In this document: piece after piece, positions 11,682-21,879 of the stretch | Numbering within the stretch: position 1 is the first letter of the stretch | How the letters are laid out: every line of letters begins with the position of its first letter | From: Pseudoscleropodium purum | Lineage: Eukaryota > Streptophyta > Bryopsida > Hypnales > Brachytheciaceae | Direction of reading: 5' to 3' | NCBI GenBank assembly: GCA_963969395.1 | Contig: OZ017797.1 | Location: 34,968,001 to 35,032,000 of the forward strand | DNA: 64,000 nucleotides | Notes under the pieces: model-generated | Databases searched by the model: none | What the model saw: the letters and a program-made list of their open reading frames with translations, nothing else | What the model was told of the DNA's origin: nothing | Position numbers and translations under genes: made by a program

Positions 11682-11993
11682 CTTGCAACACCCAAGTTCA
11701 CTCTGGAAGACCCTGGAAGCCGGGAAGAGATGAATTCGTGTAGAAAAGAGAAGCAATTCCTCAATGAATTAACTTCATGTGTCGAGGCAATTCATTGCTG
11801 AGAGGGCGGCGGGTTGCTGACTTGCTGCTTTCAACGGGTGGTAGGTCGCTGCCCCTGAGGCTGCAGGCACACTTCTCCATGGCCAGATCCTTTCGCTTTG
11901 GGAGGGTACCCCTGCTTCACAGGCCGACAGTTGGCCAAAGTGGGACTCTCCCTGTAACTTATGTCATTATTACAAGTTAGTCAGGACCGGCCA

Positions 11994-12554
11994 GGCACTC
12001 TGAGCCAGACAAAATGAAAAAGGAGTTGTTTTTGGCTCCAGTAACAATTTTCAGTTGGTTGCAGGGTTTGCGGCTATGATCATCTCTTGTTGTTAGTTTG
12101 CATCTGTTCGTGGCCTTGACTTGATTTCATACCTCATATGGATTCTCTTATTCTTCTAGAGATCTGATCATCCCCGGTGAGGCATTCTGAGCCAAAGAAA
12201 AAGAAAAAGGAGTTGTTTTTGGCTGCAGTAACAAATTTCAGTTGGTTGCAGAGTTTGCGGCAATGATCATCTTGCTATTACGGAGTATTTTGCATTTGTT
12301 CGTGGCATCGACTTGATTTCTTGTTCAGATTCTCTTGTTCTTGTAGAGATCTGATCATGCTTGCCCAGGCATTCTGAGCCAAAGAAAAAAAAGTAGAATT
12401 TCATTAGGTTCTGAAACAATTTCCAGTTCAGTCGATTGCAGAGTTTGCGGCAATGATCATCTTGTTACGGTTTGCAATTTGTTCGTGGCCTTCAATTGGT
12501 TTTAACTTAAAAAATCAATCCTCTCATAAGCCGGGAGATCAGATCATCTGGTGA
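11994..12554. repeat. Three tandem 187-bp repeats upstream of the HMA gene
   Basis: Three units start at 11994, 12181 and 12368, each with GGCAYTCTGAGCCARA, so the period is exactly 187 bp twice over. Each unit keeps GTTTGCGGCNATGATCATCT, a TTCGTGGC block and, at its end, AGATCTGATCAT or AGATCAGATCAT. The array lies in the promoter-proximal region of the minus-strand HMA gene, roughly 350-900 bp upstream of its TATA-like box. Divergence between units shows the array is not recent, yet the TGATCA-containing blocks are the best preserved parts. Confidence 0.85.
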
Positions 12555-13506
12555 AAGGATCGTCCCAGGTCATCCCAAGGCTTCTGTTAGGACATGGTCG
12601 CTTCTCTTTATGGAAGGTGAGGTGGACTGTCACTTTTACCCTAAAAGGCCCCGGGTATGGGACACAATATAATTGTGTACACGTTTTGTTTTTGTTTTGG
12701 GGGTTCAAATCAAAGGATTTCATTGCTAGATTGAAGTACAAAGCCAAGAGCCATCACTTCATAGAACCTGACGCACACAAATATTGACACTTTTCACATT
12801 TGTTTTGAAGTTTGTGTTAAAAGAGAAGAAGAATGGTAACTCCTAAAGTTTCCATAACATTGTTTACCAATGAGGAAGGGGTCTTTTTTGCATCTTTGAA
12901 AAGGGTTTCCCCCTTTATTGAACAAAACTGTTTTATATGGATCTTTAGCTACCCCCAATCCTTGCATTAACTAATAATTCGCTCACGTGCATCTAGGGAG
13001 GCATAATATCTTCCCTACATGGAGAGAACCATTGCCTAGCTATTCAAAGTTATGTGAATTCAAAAATATGCAAATACTTACAAAATTGTACAAAGACATT
13101 ACCTTGATAAAATAGAGATGTAAATAAAATTTTATGCATTTAGAAGAACTTTTAACTATAGGATCTCATTCTTGACTTGTGTTGCAATGACATGTAAGAT
13201 CTTAAGTCTTCAAGGCACTATGTGAATGGTCGTCAAGGCACTACATAACATGTATATTGGACTCTCGACTCTTTGAGCTACAATTAATTGTTATTGTTCT
13301 TCGAGATGTAGATGTGAATTCGGGCTATAATACAACACACCCTCATACATTTGGAAAAAAATCCAAAACAAAAATCAATGAAAATTGTGTATGAAATTAA
13401 CCCTCTAATGTATTTATAAAAGGGTATTGTAAGGAGAATAGAGATTTATTGTGGAACACCAAAAGTAGATTGAATAATGACTTCAAGAATCTTCTTGATT
13501 ATGGAT
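12555..13506. other. AT-rich intergenic DNA with part of a dispersed repeat
   Basis: Contains 12,859-13,056, a diverged copy of 62,617-62,806 (shared TTGTTTACCAATGAG, then ACCATTGC at the far end). No gene recognised. Confidence 0.55.
12859..13056. repeat. Dispersed repeat, first part (partner at 62.6 kb)
   Basis: Aligns by eye with 62,617-62,806: both start TTGTTTACCAATGAG, share AACAAAA-TGT-TTA, CAATCCTT, CATCTAG and CATAATA-CTTCCC, and end near ACCATTGC. The continuation of the 62.6-kb copy is found here only after a gap of about 1.9 kb, at 14,943-15,095. Confidence 0.55.
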
Positions 13507-13649
13507 CACTATAAGAAAAAGGGATGTTTTAAGTGAGTTTTTAAGTATAGTCCTAGACATAAGATTTTAAATAATGACCTTTAAGGAGATTTTCAGCAAA
13601 AATTTACTAGAAATACATGTCACTTAAAACACCCCTTTCTCTTGCATTA
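13507..13649. mobile_element. Small CACTA-type MITE
   Basis: A 143-bp foldback. The left end CACTATAAGAAAAAGGGATG runs into TTTTAAGTGA; the right end, reverse-complemented, is TAATGCAAGAGAAAGGGGTG into TTTTAAGTGA. The left end matches the usual plant CACTA terminus (CACTACAAGAAA). The right terminal five bases have decayed. Confidence 0.65.
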
Positions 13650-13788
13650 TCAATAATGCAAAGTTCTTGATTATGGATAATATATACATACATATGACAT
13701 GCCTAAAAAGTATGGAACAAGAATAACATAAACTAACATCTCATTGGTTGGTTGAATATTGAATAATCATGTTAGTTATTAGGCACTT
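13650..13788. other. Short AT-rich spacer
   Basis: No feature recognised between the CACTA MITE and the hairpin at 13,797. Confidence 0.4.
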
Positions 13789-13796
13789 AAGGTGTA

Positions 13797-13819
13797 TAGT
13801 GACACTTTGTGTCACTATG
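13797..13819. repeat. Perfect short hairpin ATAGTGACAC / GTGTCACTAT
   Basis: Ten-base perfect inverted repeat separated by TTT. It sits at the start of a block (about 13,789-14,330) that ends with CAGTGTATAATATC; the block could be a MITE with a subterminal hairpin, but I could not fix its ends or a target duplication. Confidence 0.5.
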
Positions 13820-13989
13820 CACTCCCCCCTCAATTTTTATTTAAATTTTTTTATTTTACCACCCCCACTCACCCCCACCTATCATTTAGAATTCGATTAA
13901 ATTTTTTTTATCTCCCCCTCCCTCCCCCCCCCCCTCTTGTAATCTTCAGAATCAAAGTTCTTGACAAACAATATGGGACAATTGATCTT

Positions 13990-14152
13990 GTATCCAATAC
14001 TGTATCCGTATTTAGTACCTATATTCAATATCCGTATTTAGTACACGTATTCAGTACGCATATCCAATATCTGTATTCAATATCCGTATTCAGTACCCGT
14101 ATTTAGTACTCATATCCAATACCCGTATTTGTATTTGTATTTGTATTTTATA
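13990..14152. repeat. Degenerate 12-bp minisatellite
   Basis: About 13 imperfect copies of a 12-mer close to GTATTCAATACC, finishing in three GTATTT units. It is preceded by C-rich runs (about 13,914-13,934). Confidence 0.75.
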
Positions 14153-15229
14153 TTTGAACAACTCAGATTAAATTTCACAAGATTAACATCTTGTGATTTT
14201 TTGAGAAATCAACGTCAATTTTGAGGGTAAGCATTTTTTTTCAAAAAAATCAACGGCTCACAAATTTTTTGAGAGAGGAGGGGGGGAACTAATGGAAAAC
14301 TGAGGTGGCAAGCGAGTTTCAGTGTATAATATCAACTAGACAAGTTATGGCAAATTGTGCAATATGGAAACCATATTATGTACCTTTATGTGAATAGGAA
14401 TCATTCATTTATTGTGATTGGAGTATCCAGTTGTTAATACAACTAGCTATTCAAAGGTCCTATGCAGTCAAATTGAATGTATTCCTCCCATGTGTGCAAC
14501 AAATACCATAAAAATTTACTTTTCTTTCAAATTATATCAAGTTTTAAATTTTCATTGGTTGGGATTCCTATGATTTAAACCTCTTTTATTTATTGGCTAT
14601 GAATTGAAGGGAAGGAAGCTTTGCATCAACAAAAGCTGTGTGTCTTGACTTTTGAATAGAATCTTACTTGACAATAAAGCTTACTTCTACTATCAAGGAT
14701 AAAGCCTCCTATATTGAAACTTTTTGTTACATCACAATCACAAATTACTATAAGTGGATACATCTTAAATTTTTGATGAAATTCTAGTAAAATAAATATA
14801 TCCAAACCCAACAATGTAAAAAAAATAACATTGTACTATGAAGTTGGCTACATTTAGGAACATCAAATGTACGATGATAATATATGGTATTGATTTTGAA
14901 TTTACTTGCCTTATATTGATCATGCACTTTCAACTCATGCTAAGGTGACTACATCTAACTTCACCCCCTTTCTAAAACTGACCCTATAGATTCTTGTCCA
15001 AAATGTACTCCCACAATTCATTAGAGTTTAGGGTTAGGTTTAGAAACACTTATTTTTCAACACTTTGAATATTTATAGTTTATTCGTATAGTATCCAAGA
15101 AATACATTTCAAGAGAATCTAAAATCTCCATTTGACTACCGATAAGATTCCTCAAAGAGTTTTTCAATATAATAGTGGGAACCAGGCAAAGTTGCTTATT
15201 CAGTCAATTTTAGGTGCAGTTACTTTAAG
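14153..15229. other. AT-rich intergenic DNA with second part of dispersed repeat
   Basis: Holds 14,943-15,095, which matches 62,811-62,965 (shared AACTNNA, CTAAAACTG, TTTAGAAACAC and TTTTCAACACTTTGAA). No gene or RNA recognised elsewhere in the stretch. Confidence 0.5.
14943..15095. repeat. Dispersed repeat, second part (partner at 62.8 kb)
   Basis: Continues the repeat begun at 12,859. In the 62.6-kb copy the two parts are contiguous; here about 1.9 kb, including a CACTA MITE and the 12-bp minisatellite, separates them. This indicates later insertion(s) into an older repeat. Confidence 0.5.
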
Positions 15230-15660
15230 TTAGACCCCAGATCAATGTGTTTTCAACAAAATTGCACTCCAAGTGCACATCACTATTTTGTTTACGTCTT
15301 CTGATTTTTCTTTTTGAAAATCATGCTCATGAATTAGAAGACTTGACTGGCAGATAAGAATGAATCAAATGGATTCCATGTTGATCACACACCTGACAAG
15401 AACAAACTGCAAAGTATGGTTCAAAGTTCAAGGCCTGGGCCAAATGGCCTCTGCATAGAGTTACCCCATTTAGCAGCCCATCATGGAATTGGAGATGTTT
15501 TCTTTTATGAAATGTATGCTAACACAACAATCCTTGAAGTCCCAAGTGTCCCCTGGGGGACACTTGAAAAATTTAGGCAGGTTCCTGTGATATCGTATTT
15601 TGACATGTGTTTTGACGAGTGCTTTGGAACTAATGTTATATCACCCTAAGCTCAAAGAGC
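15230..15660. other. Less AT-rich patch with a short open frame
   Basis: A 77-codon plus-strand frame (15,416-15,649) does not resemble any protein I know. Within it, 15,543-15,564 is a near-perfect palindrome (AAGTGTCCCC, TG, GGGGACACTT). Coding status is unresolved and I would not call a gene. Confidence 0.35.
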
Positions 15661-16029
15661 AACTCCATTGAGCATCAAACAAAATAAATTTGAAAACTTG
15701 AATCAAATTTAAATTTTTTTTAACTCATAGATTGTATTTTATGTATACGGAAAGCACATTAGATGAAATTTGAGGGGTTTGGAAGATTGTTTCATTATTG
15801 TTCCTGTTGTTGGGAACAGCAGTGACATAGTCAAATTATTTAATACTCTGTAATAATTTAAAATTTTTTTTTAATAATATTTCAAAAATTATACCAAAAC
15901 ATTAATAAAATATTAATATCTAATGTGACAAGGTCTAAGCCACATCAGCAAATAGGTTTCAGAGTGTGCATAATGGTCCTATAATCGGGAACTCACAATC
16001 TTCCAAAGACCTTAAATTTCATCTAATGA
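15661..16029. other. AT-rich spacer
   Basis: No gene or repeat end recognised. Confidence 0.4.
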
Positions 16030-16745
16030 TTCATTCCATTTAGAGTAGTGGTATGAAAGTTATGAAGCTTCTTGTTTTGCACACAATCATTACATTTTGT
16101 AGAGTAACATATTTGGTCATTTATAAAACTCTATTTTCAACCTTCCTCCAAAAAAATTTTGCAAGGTTCATTATCTTGTTAGAACAATCTCACTATTGGG
16201 ATTATTGTGTTTCAATTCCATTGCAAAGCTTTTAGCAATTTAGATTTTAATTCTATCTTGTATCTATTTTTACTTAACAATGTTTTGAAGAATGAAAACC
16301 AATTTTTTTTCTTGAATTTTTTTTCCAAGACTCTCACTCAATTTTTCAACATAAAGAATTAGAAATTCAAAATTTGTAGTGAAAATATTTTTAAGTTAAG
16401 AAGATTAAGTCTTACAATCTAATCACACAAGAAGCACAAAAACTTGTTTTCTTTTCTTTAAATGCAAATATCTTGCAATCTATGCATTAGTAGAAAGTTG
16501 GTTTTGGAGCACAAAAGCTTGGTGCTACATTTTAATGGGCACCAAGCTCTTGTGTTTTCATTAGTGTTCAAAGATCAACTCTCTACTAGTGATATGATAA
16601 AAGTTTTTGAAATTTCTTTCACACATTCTCATATTAGTCTAATGAAGATTCTCTGGTTTACTATGGAAAAGAAAAAGATTAACTTTTGCTCTTTTTTCAA
16701 TAGAAATGGCAATTTTGAGCGGTTTTTGATGAAAAAAGGCCTTCA
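16030..16745 (+). mobile_element. Partial subfamily D TTAA-type element
   Basis: Internal and right-hand D sequence is present: CTCAC-ATTGGGATTA, ACTTAACAATGTTTTGAAGA and, near the end, AGAAATGGCAATTTTGAGCG and AAAAAAGGCCTTCAGA. The left terminus and the terminal CCCCTAAAG are missing. A foldback element is nested at 16,488-16,588. Confidence 0.6.
16488..16588. mobile_element. Nested 101-bp foldback element
   Basis: Inverted arms TAGTAGAAAGTTGG ... CAACTCTCTACTA at the ends, and an inner near-perfect hairpin AGCACAAAAGCTTGGTGC / GCACCAAGCTCTTGTGTT around a 12-nt loop. Comparison with D1 (around 6,302-6,320) shows that this block interrupts D-type sequence. The superfamily is not clear. Confidence 0.6.
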
Positions 16746-17930
16746 GACTTCAGAGATAAAAGTCATGGAGATTGTAGTTTGTAAGTTATTCTTTTTGGAA
16801 GGGAGGAAACGAAGAAAATTTGCAATCACTGCATTACAATAGTTTCAAGCATTGTGTTCTCTGAAACAGTGGATCATTTTGTAATCTTTGCATTCTAGAG
16901 ATGTAACTAGAATACATTCAAGGTCATAACGATTTGACAATTTACACTGGTACTTTCGATGCACTAATTTTAGAAATCTGGACCATTTTATAATACATTT
17001 GTAGTTTTGTACACCATGCAAGCATGGTTTGTGAAGACTAGGAAACCACCCATGAGAAGACCCTCATGATCAATTAATCCTTAAAAGACGCAACTTCCTA
17101 TAACCAAAGTAGTCACCAAAAATGTTTCAATTATTGAACCATTGGGTACATTTTTAGTTTTTACAATGAGCAATGAAGTCATTTATTAACCATTTAAAAA
17201 AAATAAATGAAACGGAATTTCATTGCAACAGAAAGAATACAGACTTGTTAGCCACAAGTAGCCTGGCAGGGGGAGGTCACAAAGTAAGCAAGTCTAGCAA
17301 GGGACCTACAACAACTAGAAATCAATAACTTTGTGACCTCGAAGTCCTTCATGGATTAAACAAATAGTGGACCTTTTGGTGGTCATTTCACTTTCCTATA
17401 TTGGTATACACTAACCATGTTTCCATTAACTCCTTTAAGGAACAAGGAGTAGTCCAAATTTTCCAAATTATGAAGATGTATAATAAAATTTAATTTATAT
17501 TCATAATTTAATATAATTTGATCAACCATTATATCAATTAATATTTTTCAATTAAACTTGAAGCCAAAAACTAAAATTCCATCTAAAATTGATTGTAAAG
17601 TGAATACTTGTGACTTTTACCAAAAAAAAGAATCCTTTAAGTTCTAATTGTGGTGATTTTTAAAGATTTTTATTTTTATTTTTTATTCAAGTTGTTTTTG
17701 AGAAATAAGTTTTGAACCAATGAAATCATCTTTTGGCACAAGACCTACTAGTGTGCTTTGAATTATAGAATATTTAAAAAGCAAGGACTTTAGAATCTAT
17801 ATTGTACCAATGATAAAGAACTAACTCAAAAATCTACAAAAAAAATTGATGAAGGAAAAAATACATTTTTTTATGGTTGGGATGTCTTTGCATTCATCCT
17901 TTTTTTGAGATTTGAATATCGATTTAGACT
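16746..17930. other. AT-rich intergenic DNA
   Basis: No gene, RNA or clear transposon terminus seen. The ends of the neighbouring TTAA elements define its limits. Confidence 0.5.
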
Positions 17931-18859
17931 GTAACCCCTAAAGGACCAAGGTGCATTTTTTCGGCAACATAATTTTTTGGGGCAGGTGCACATGAGCAAA
18001 GATTTCCATATTTTTGGCCCAAATTTAAAAAAAGGTATGAATAAGAAATATCTTTCATGTACACAAATTTCAGGACATTTGGAAATATGAGTCAAAAGTA
18101 TGGCCTAATATGTAGTTTGTTTTTCAATACAGGCAATCCAAGCAAATCTAAAAAAATCACTTTTTTCAAAAATAAAAATTTGAAATTAACTTTCTAGATT
18201 TAATTTTACATAGAAAGCTTTGAATCATTCCATTTTGATTCATGAATCAAAAGTTATGAGATGTTTTAGTTTGTGGGTAGTTATAGATTCTCTACTCCTA
18301 AATAAACTTTGAAGTTCTTTATTGAACTCAAATTTCGAGATTTTTGGAAAAAAAATAAAAAGATTAGATGAAGATTGCTTATTACAACACTACAAACATT
18401 GGGATTGGCATTTTTCAATTCCATAACTAAATTATTAACAATATAGTGTTTTGATTCATTTTCTACTTTTTTCTATTTACTATTTTTTTCCTATATGTTG
18501 TACAATTTCAAATGGTCTAAAATTTTTCAAGCATGTAGCGAAATTGCCTTGAAGAATGTATTCAAGGAGTTGCAACCATTTTGGACATTTTTCATACAAA
18601 TGTGACCTTGTGAAGGCAGCTGCCCAATTTTATGCAAGGCCAAAAAAAGGCTTTTTGTCAATTAAAATGCTAATAACTTGCAATCTACAAGGTGGAAATT
18701 TCTGAAATTTTTTCCACATATTTTCAAATTATCATAATACAAGATCCTATGGTTGGATGTGTCCAGTTTTTAAATTTTTTTTTTGGGGGTACTTGTCCTT
18801 AAAAGGGCAGTTTTGGAGAGTTTTTCGTGAAAACATAGCCAAAGAACTTTAAGGGTTAA
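17931..18859 (+). mobile_element. TTAA-flanked MITE, subfamily A (copy A3)
   Basis: Left end GTAACCCCTAAAGGACCAAG (first base of TTAA mutated), followed by GTGCATTTTTTCGGCAACAT. Right end ACTTTAAGGG followed by TTAA (18,856-18,859). Length 929 bp. It is the cleanest copy for the inner right end (TTTTTCGTGAAAACATAGCC). Confidence 0.8.
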
Positions 18860-19082
18860 ACAGCTAAGATTCCCATTCTTCTTTTAATGTTTCCATTGTC
18901 TTGTTGATTTTCTTATTTTGAAATTACCACTTTAGGAAGAAATTAACGAGGGTACCTATTTCTTGCTCTATCACATGCCTACACGATGTAAGGTAGGGCC
19001 CTTAAAACAAAACAAAACTTTCTAATAATTGTGATTGTATTAATGAGGTGTGAAATTTTAGGCACATGTAGAAACATACTTG
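18860..19082. other. Short spacer between A3 and A4
   Basis: No feature recognised. Confidence 0.4.
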
Positions 19083-20309
19083 TTAGTCCCTAAAGGACCA
19101 AGCAACATTTTTTGGCAACATAGAAATTTTGGGTAGCTCATTACAAACATACTTTTTATTTTTTTGCTTTGAAATTTCACACAACATGCAGTCAAGAAGC
19201 ACTTTATGGCACAACAACTTTTGTAACTTTTGACTACATGGTTAAAAAGTTATTGTATGATATGTAGTTTTTGTCTCAACTTGGGCAACCTCGGTAGCCT
19301 AAAAGAAATTACTTTTTGAAGAAACAAAAATTTAAAATTGGTTTTTAAGATTTATATATACATGGAAAGCTTTGAATCATTCCATGTTCATTAATGATAT
19401 GAAAGTTAAGAATTTTTTTAGTTTGCAGGTAGTTATAGAATTTCTACTCTAAAATAAACTTTGAAGTCCTTTATTTAACTCAATTTCAATATTTTTGAAA
19501 AAAAATAAAATCTTGAGATGTAGATTGTTTATTATATTAGAAGGGATTGAAGGCAACGGAAGCCCACAAGTTTCCAAATTGTGGGGAATAAGAATTGTGC
19601 TAGTGTAGTAAAAAAAAGTGGTTGAGACCCTTCTATGTCATATAATTTATTTAGTTTTGGAAAAAAATCAATTATTAAATTTTTTTAATTTTTAATTTTT
19701 AATTTTTAATTTTTTTTAATTTTTTGAGTTTTCTTTTCTTTTGACAACCCGCTAGTCCTTCACTACAATGTAAACAATAAAGGAACAAGCTTGAAAGCAG
19801 TCTTCTGTTGCCCTCAAATCCCCTCTAATGCAACATAACAACCATTGGAATGAACATTTTTCAATTCCATAACTAAATTCTTAACAAAGTATTTAAAATC
19901 ATTATCTACTTCTTTCTACTTACTATTTTTTTCAAGTAAAAATATGATTTTATTTTTTTGAAATTTTTTAAGCATATTCCCAACTTATTTCTTCAACATA
20001 TTATAGAGAGTTGGTTGAGTTGCAAGTTGTAGGATCTACACTTTTTTGGGTAAAATGTTTGAAAGATGAAATCTAGCCATTTGGAAAGAGTTGAAAATAC
20101 TTCCTTTTGAAACCCAAGCATCATGATCTTGCAATTGGTAGGAGTTTTTATTCTAAAATTTTAGAAGAGTGTATCCTAATGAATTAATATGAGGATTCTC
20201 AATTAGATTTGCTAAAAATAAATATAGATGAAGATTTTAGCTTTGCTTTGGAGACTAGTATTTTGAAGTAGTTTTAGGCCTCTATACATGAAAGAATTTT
20301 AGGAATTAA
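19083..20309 (+). mobile_element. TTAA-type MITE, subfamily A (copy A4) with nested insertion
   Basis: Left end TTAGTCCCTAAAGGACCAAG; right end ATTTTAGGAA followed by TTAA (20,306-20,309). It shares a right-hand third (about 20,010-20,300) with the truncated copy next to the U2 pseudogene at 39.6 kb, distinct from A1 and A3, so A has at least two length variants. A MITE interrupts it at 19,537-19,828. Confidence 0.7.
19537..19828. mobile_element. MITE nested in A4
   Basis: A 292-bp insertion with inverted ends TTAGAAGGGATTGAAGGCAA and, reverse-complemented from the right, TTAGAGGGGATTTGAGGGCA. The homologous A sequence without it reads GTTTATTACAACATTACAAC. The target duplication is not clear. 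The interior has three ATTTTTA repeats. Superfamily undetermined. Confidence 0.6.
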
Positions 20310-21062
20310 ACTTGGCTCAATCCAATAATAAAACTTGGTTATTGTAAGTGAAAGAAATAGGAAAAGTCAACAAAGTTCAATTAAATTTTTTTGTAAATCT
20401 ATGCTCTAATTTTAATGTCTTTTTATTGAACATTATGCAATGAATATATTCTTCTTAGAATTATCCATTAAGTGAACCAAGAGGCACACAAATTGACTAA
20501 AAGACACATATAAAAGGTACCAACATCTAAATATTAAACTAGCTATCCTTTGTGAAGCTGAGATTCAACATAAATTAAATCACTTTTATAAAAAGTGCCA
20601 CATGTCATTTTGTAAATGGTGTGAGGTGACATGGACCTTGTAGAATTTGATGTGGAAATTCAATTTGAATACTTGAGTGCCAAATCAAACCTTCATGCAT
20701 AGTGTCAAACTCCTAAATCGAGAATGAATGAGTTCCAATTGTGACAAATGAAAAGCCATTCAAAGCTAGCTTTCCAACATCAAACTATACAAAATTCTAC
20801 ATAAACTAGATCTCTACTTAACAAAATATCTCTCTATCTTTTGTGAACTTTCAATTTTAACACTGGGGAACCTTCGATTTTGAATTTTTCAAAGTAGGAT
20901 TGTAGAACTATCTCCAACCGACATCATCCGTGGTGCTCTCTGGACCAGAATTTTTTTTTCCTTCTTATGAAACCACTAGATCAAATGCTCATCTCCGAGT
21001 TTGATTTCCACAGGACTCAATGACAAGTGAGTCATCATTCATGGGATAGCGTGTCGAATGCA
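20310..21062. other. AT-rich intergenic DNA
   Basis: Nothing recognised up to about 20,880. Base composition becomes more balanced from there to 21,560. Confidence 0.4.
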
Positions 21063-21560
21063 GACAAGAAGTGCACACATATGTGAATGTATCGTGGCGT
21101 GCCACGTGAGGATAATAATCCCGACAAAAAGGGGACCCCGATTGACAAAGTCACCAACCAACCAGTGACCATTTTTGAAGCCCATTTCAGTCAGTCAGTC
21201 AGTCCACCAGGCGAGCTCTCAAGTCTCCATCAAGGCATGCCGGAAATGAAAATGATGCACTTACTGTGCAAGGCAAGAACAAAGCTGCGTGAAATGAAAG
21301 CCATTTTTGCAACTGACTGCAGGATAAAGTCAGTCCTCCGTCGTCCTCATTGTCAAGCGGAACACAGACCTGGAGTGTGCTTGGTAATCGGAATGAATGA
21401 TATCGGGGTTTGTGGGTGTTCCTTGCACCCACGCGGCCAACCGGACAGCCTCAAAAACATGATTTCTCTGTAGGGCAGGTGCTTGGGGCAGCCAACTAGT
21501 AAGTTGCTCAGGCTGTTTCGTGGGACGGAGATGAAGACAAAGATGCAAGCACATCTTCAA
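21063..21560 (+). other. Balanced-composition island with a 128-codon open frame
   Basis: An isolated patch of higher GC content inside AT-rich repeats. The longest frame is 21,087-21,473 (+), a hydrophilic 128-residue sequence without recognisable domain, signal peptide or membrane segment; minus-strand frames of 76-77 codons overlap it. A GTCA microsatellite (GTCAGTCAGTCAGTC, about 21,190) and a CACGTG core (about 21,103) are present. It may be a diverged exon, a regulatory island or chance. Confidence 0.3.
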
Positions 21561-21562
21561 AG

Positions 21563-21641
21563 TTAACCCCTACAACACTACGGGTGCAAAAAACCAGGCT
21601 GCAAAAGTCACATGGTGACTTTGTGGTCCTTTATGGCTTAA
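21563..21641. mobile_element. Mini TTAA element (79 bp), first of two
   Basis: TTAACCCCTACAACACTACG at the left and TTTGTGGTCCTTTATGGC followed by TTAA at the right. The termini resemble the larger family (CCCCTA...; right end, reverse-complemented, GCCATAAAGGACC). It shares its right TTAA (21,638-21,641) with the next element. Confidence 0.7.
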
Positions 21642-21715
21642 CCCCTACAAGACCAGGGTGCAAAAAATAGTGCTACAAAAGTCACATAATGGCCTTATGG
21701 TTCTTTAGGGGGTAA
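21638..21715. mobile_element. Mini TTAA element (78 bp), second of two
   Basis: TTAACCCCTACAAGACCAGG to GGTTCTTTAGGGGGTAA (final TTAA mutated to GTAA, 21,712-21,715). It is about 80% identical by eye to the preceding unit, including GTGCAAAAAA and CTACAAAAGTCACAT. It could have arisen by tandem duplication or by two insertions into one TTAA. Confidence 0.7.
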
Positions 21716-21719
21716 TGTA

Positions 21720-21879
21720 AGGTAAACTATCCCATTGTGGACAAAATGGGAGCAAGCCCATTATGGGCAGTAATTGTAATGGTGGTGGTGTACATTTCAG
21801 AATTAAAATGTACACCACTATTACAATTTTGACCACAATGGGCTTGCTTCCATTCTACCCATAATGGAATAGTTTACTT
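21720..21879. mobile_element. TA-flanked foldback MITE
   Basis: Arms of about 75 bp form an almost continuous hairpin: AGGTAAACTATCCCATTGTG ... TACCCATAATGGAATAGTTT, around a short loop near 21,797-21,806 (inner arms GTGGTGTACATTT / AATGTACACCAC). It is flanked by TA on both sides. Its terminal AGGTAAAC is shared with the nested element at 45,080-45,624. TA duplications fit a Tc1/mariner (Stowaway-like) MITE. Confidence 0.75.
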
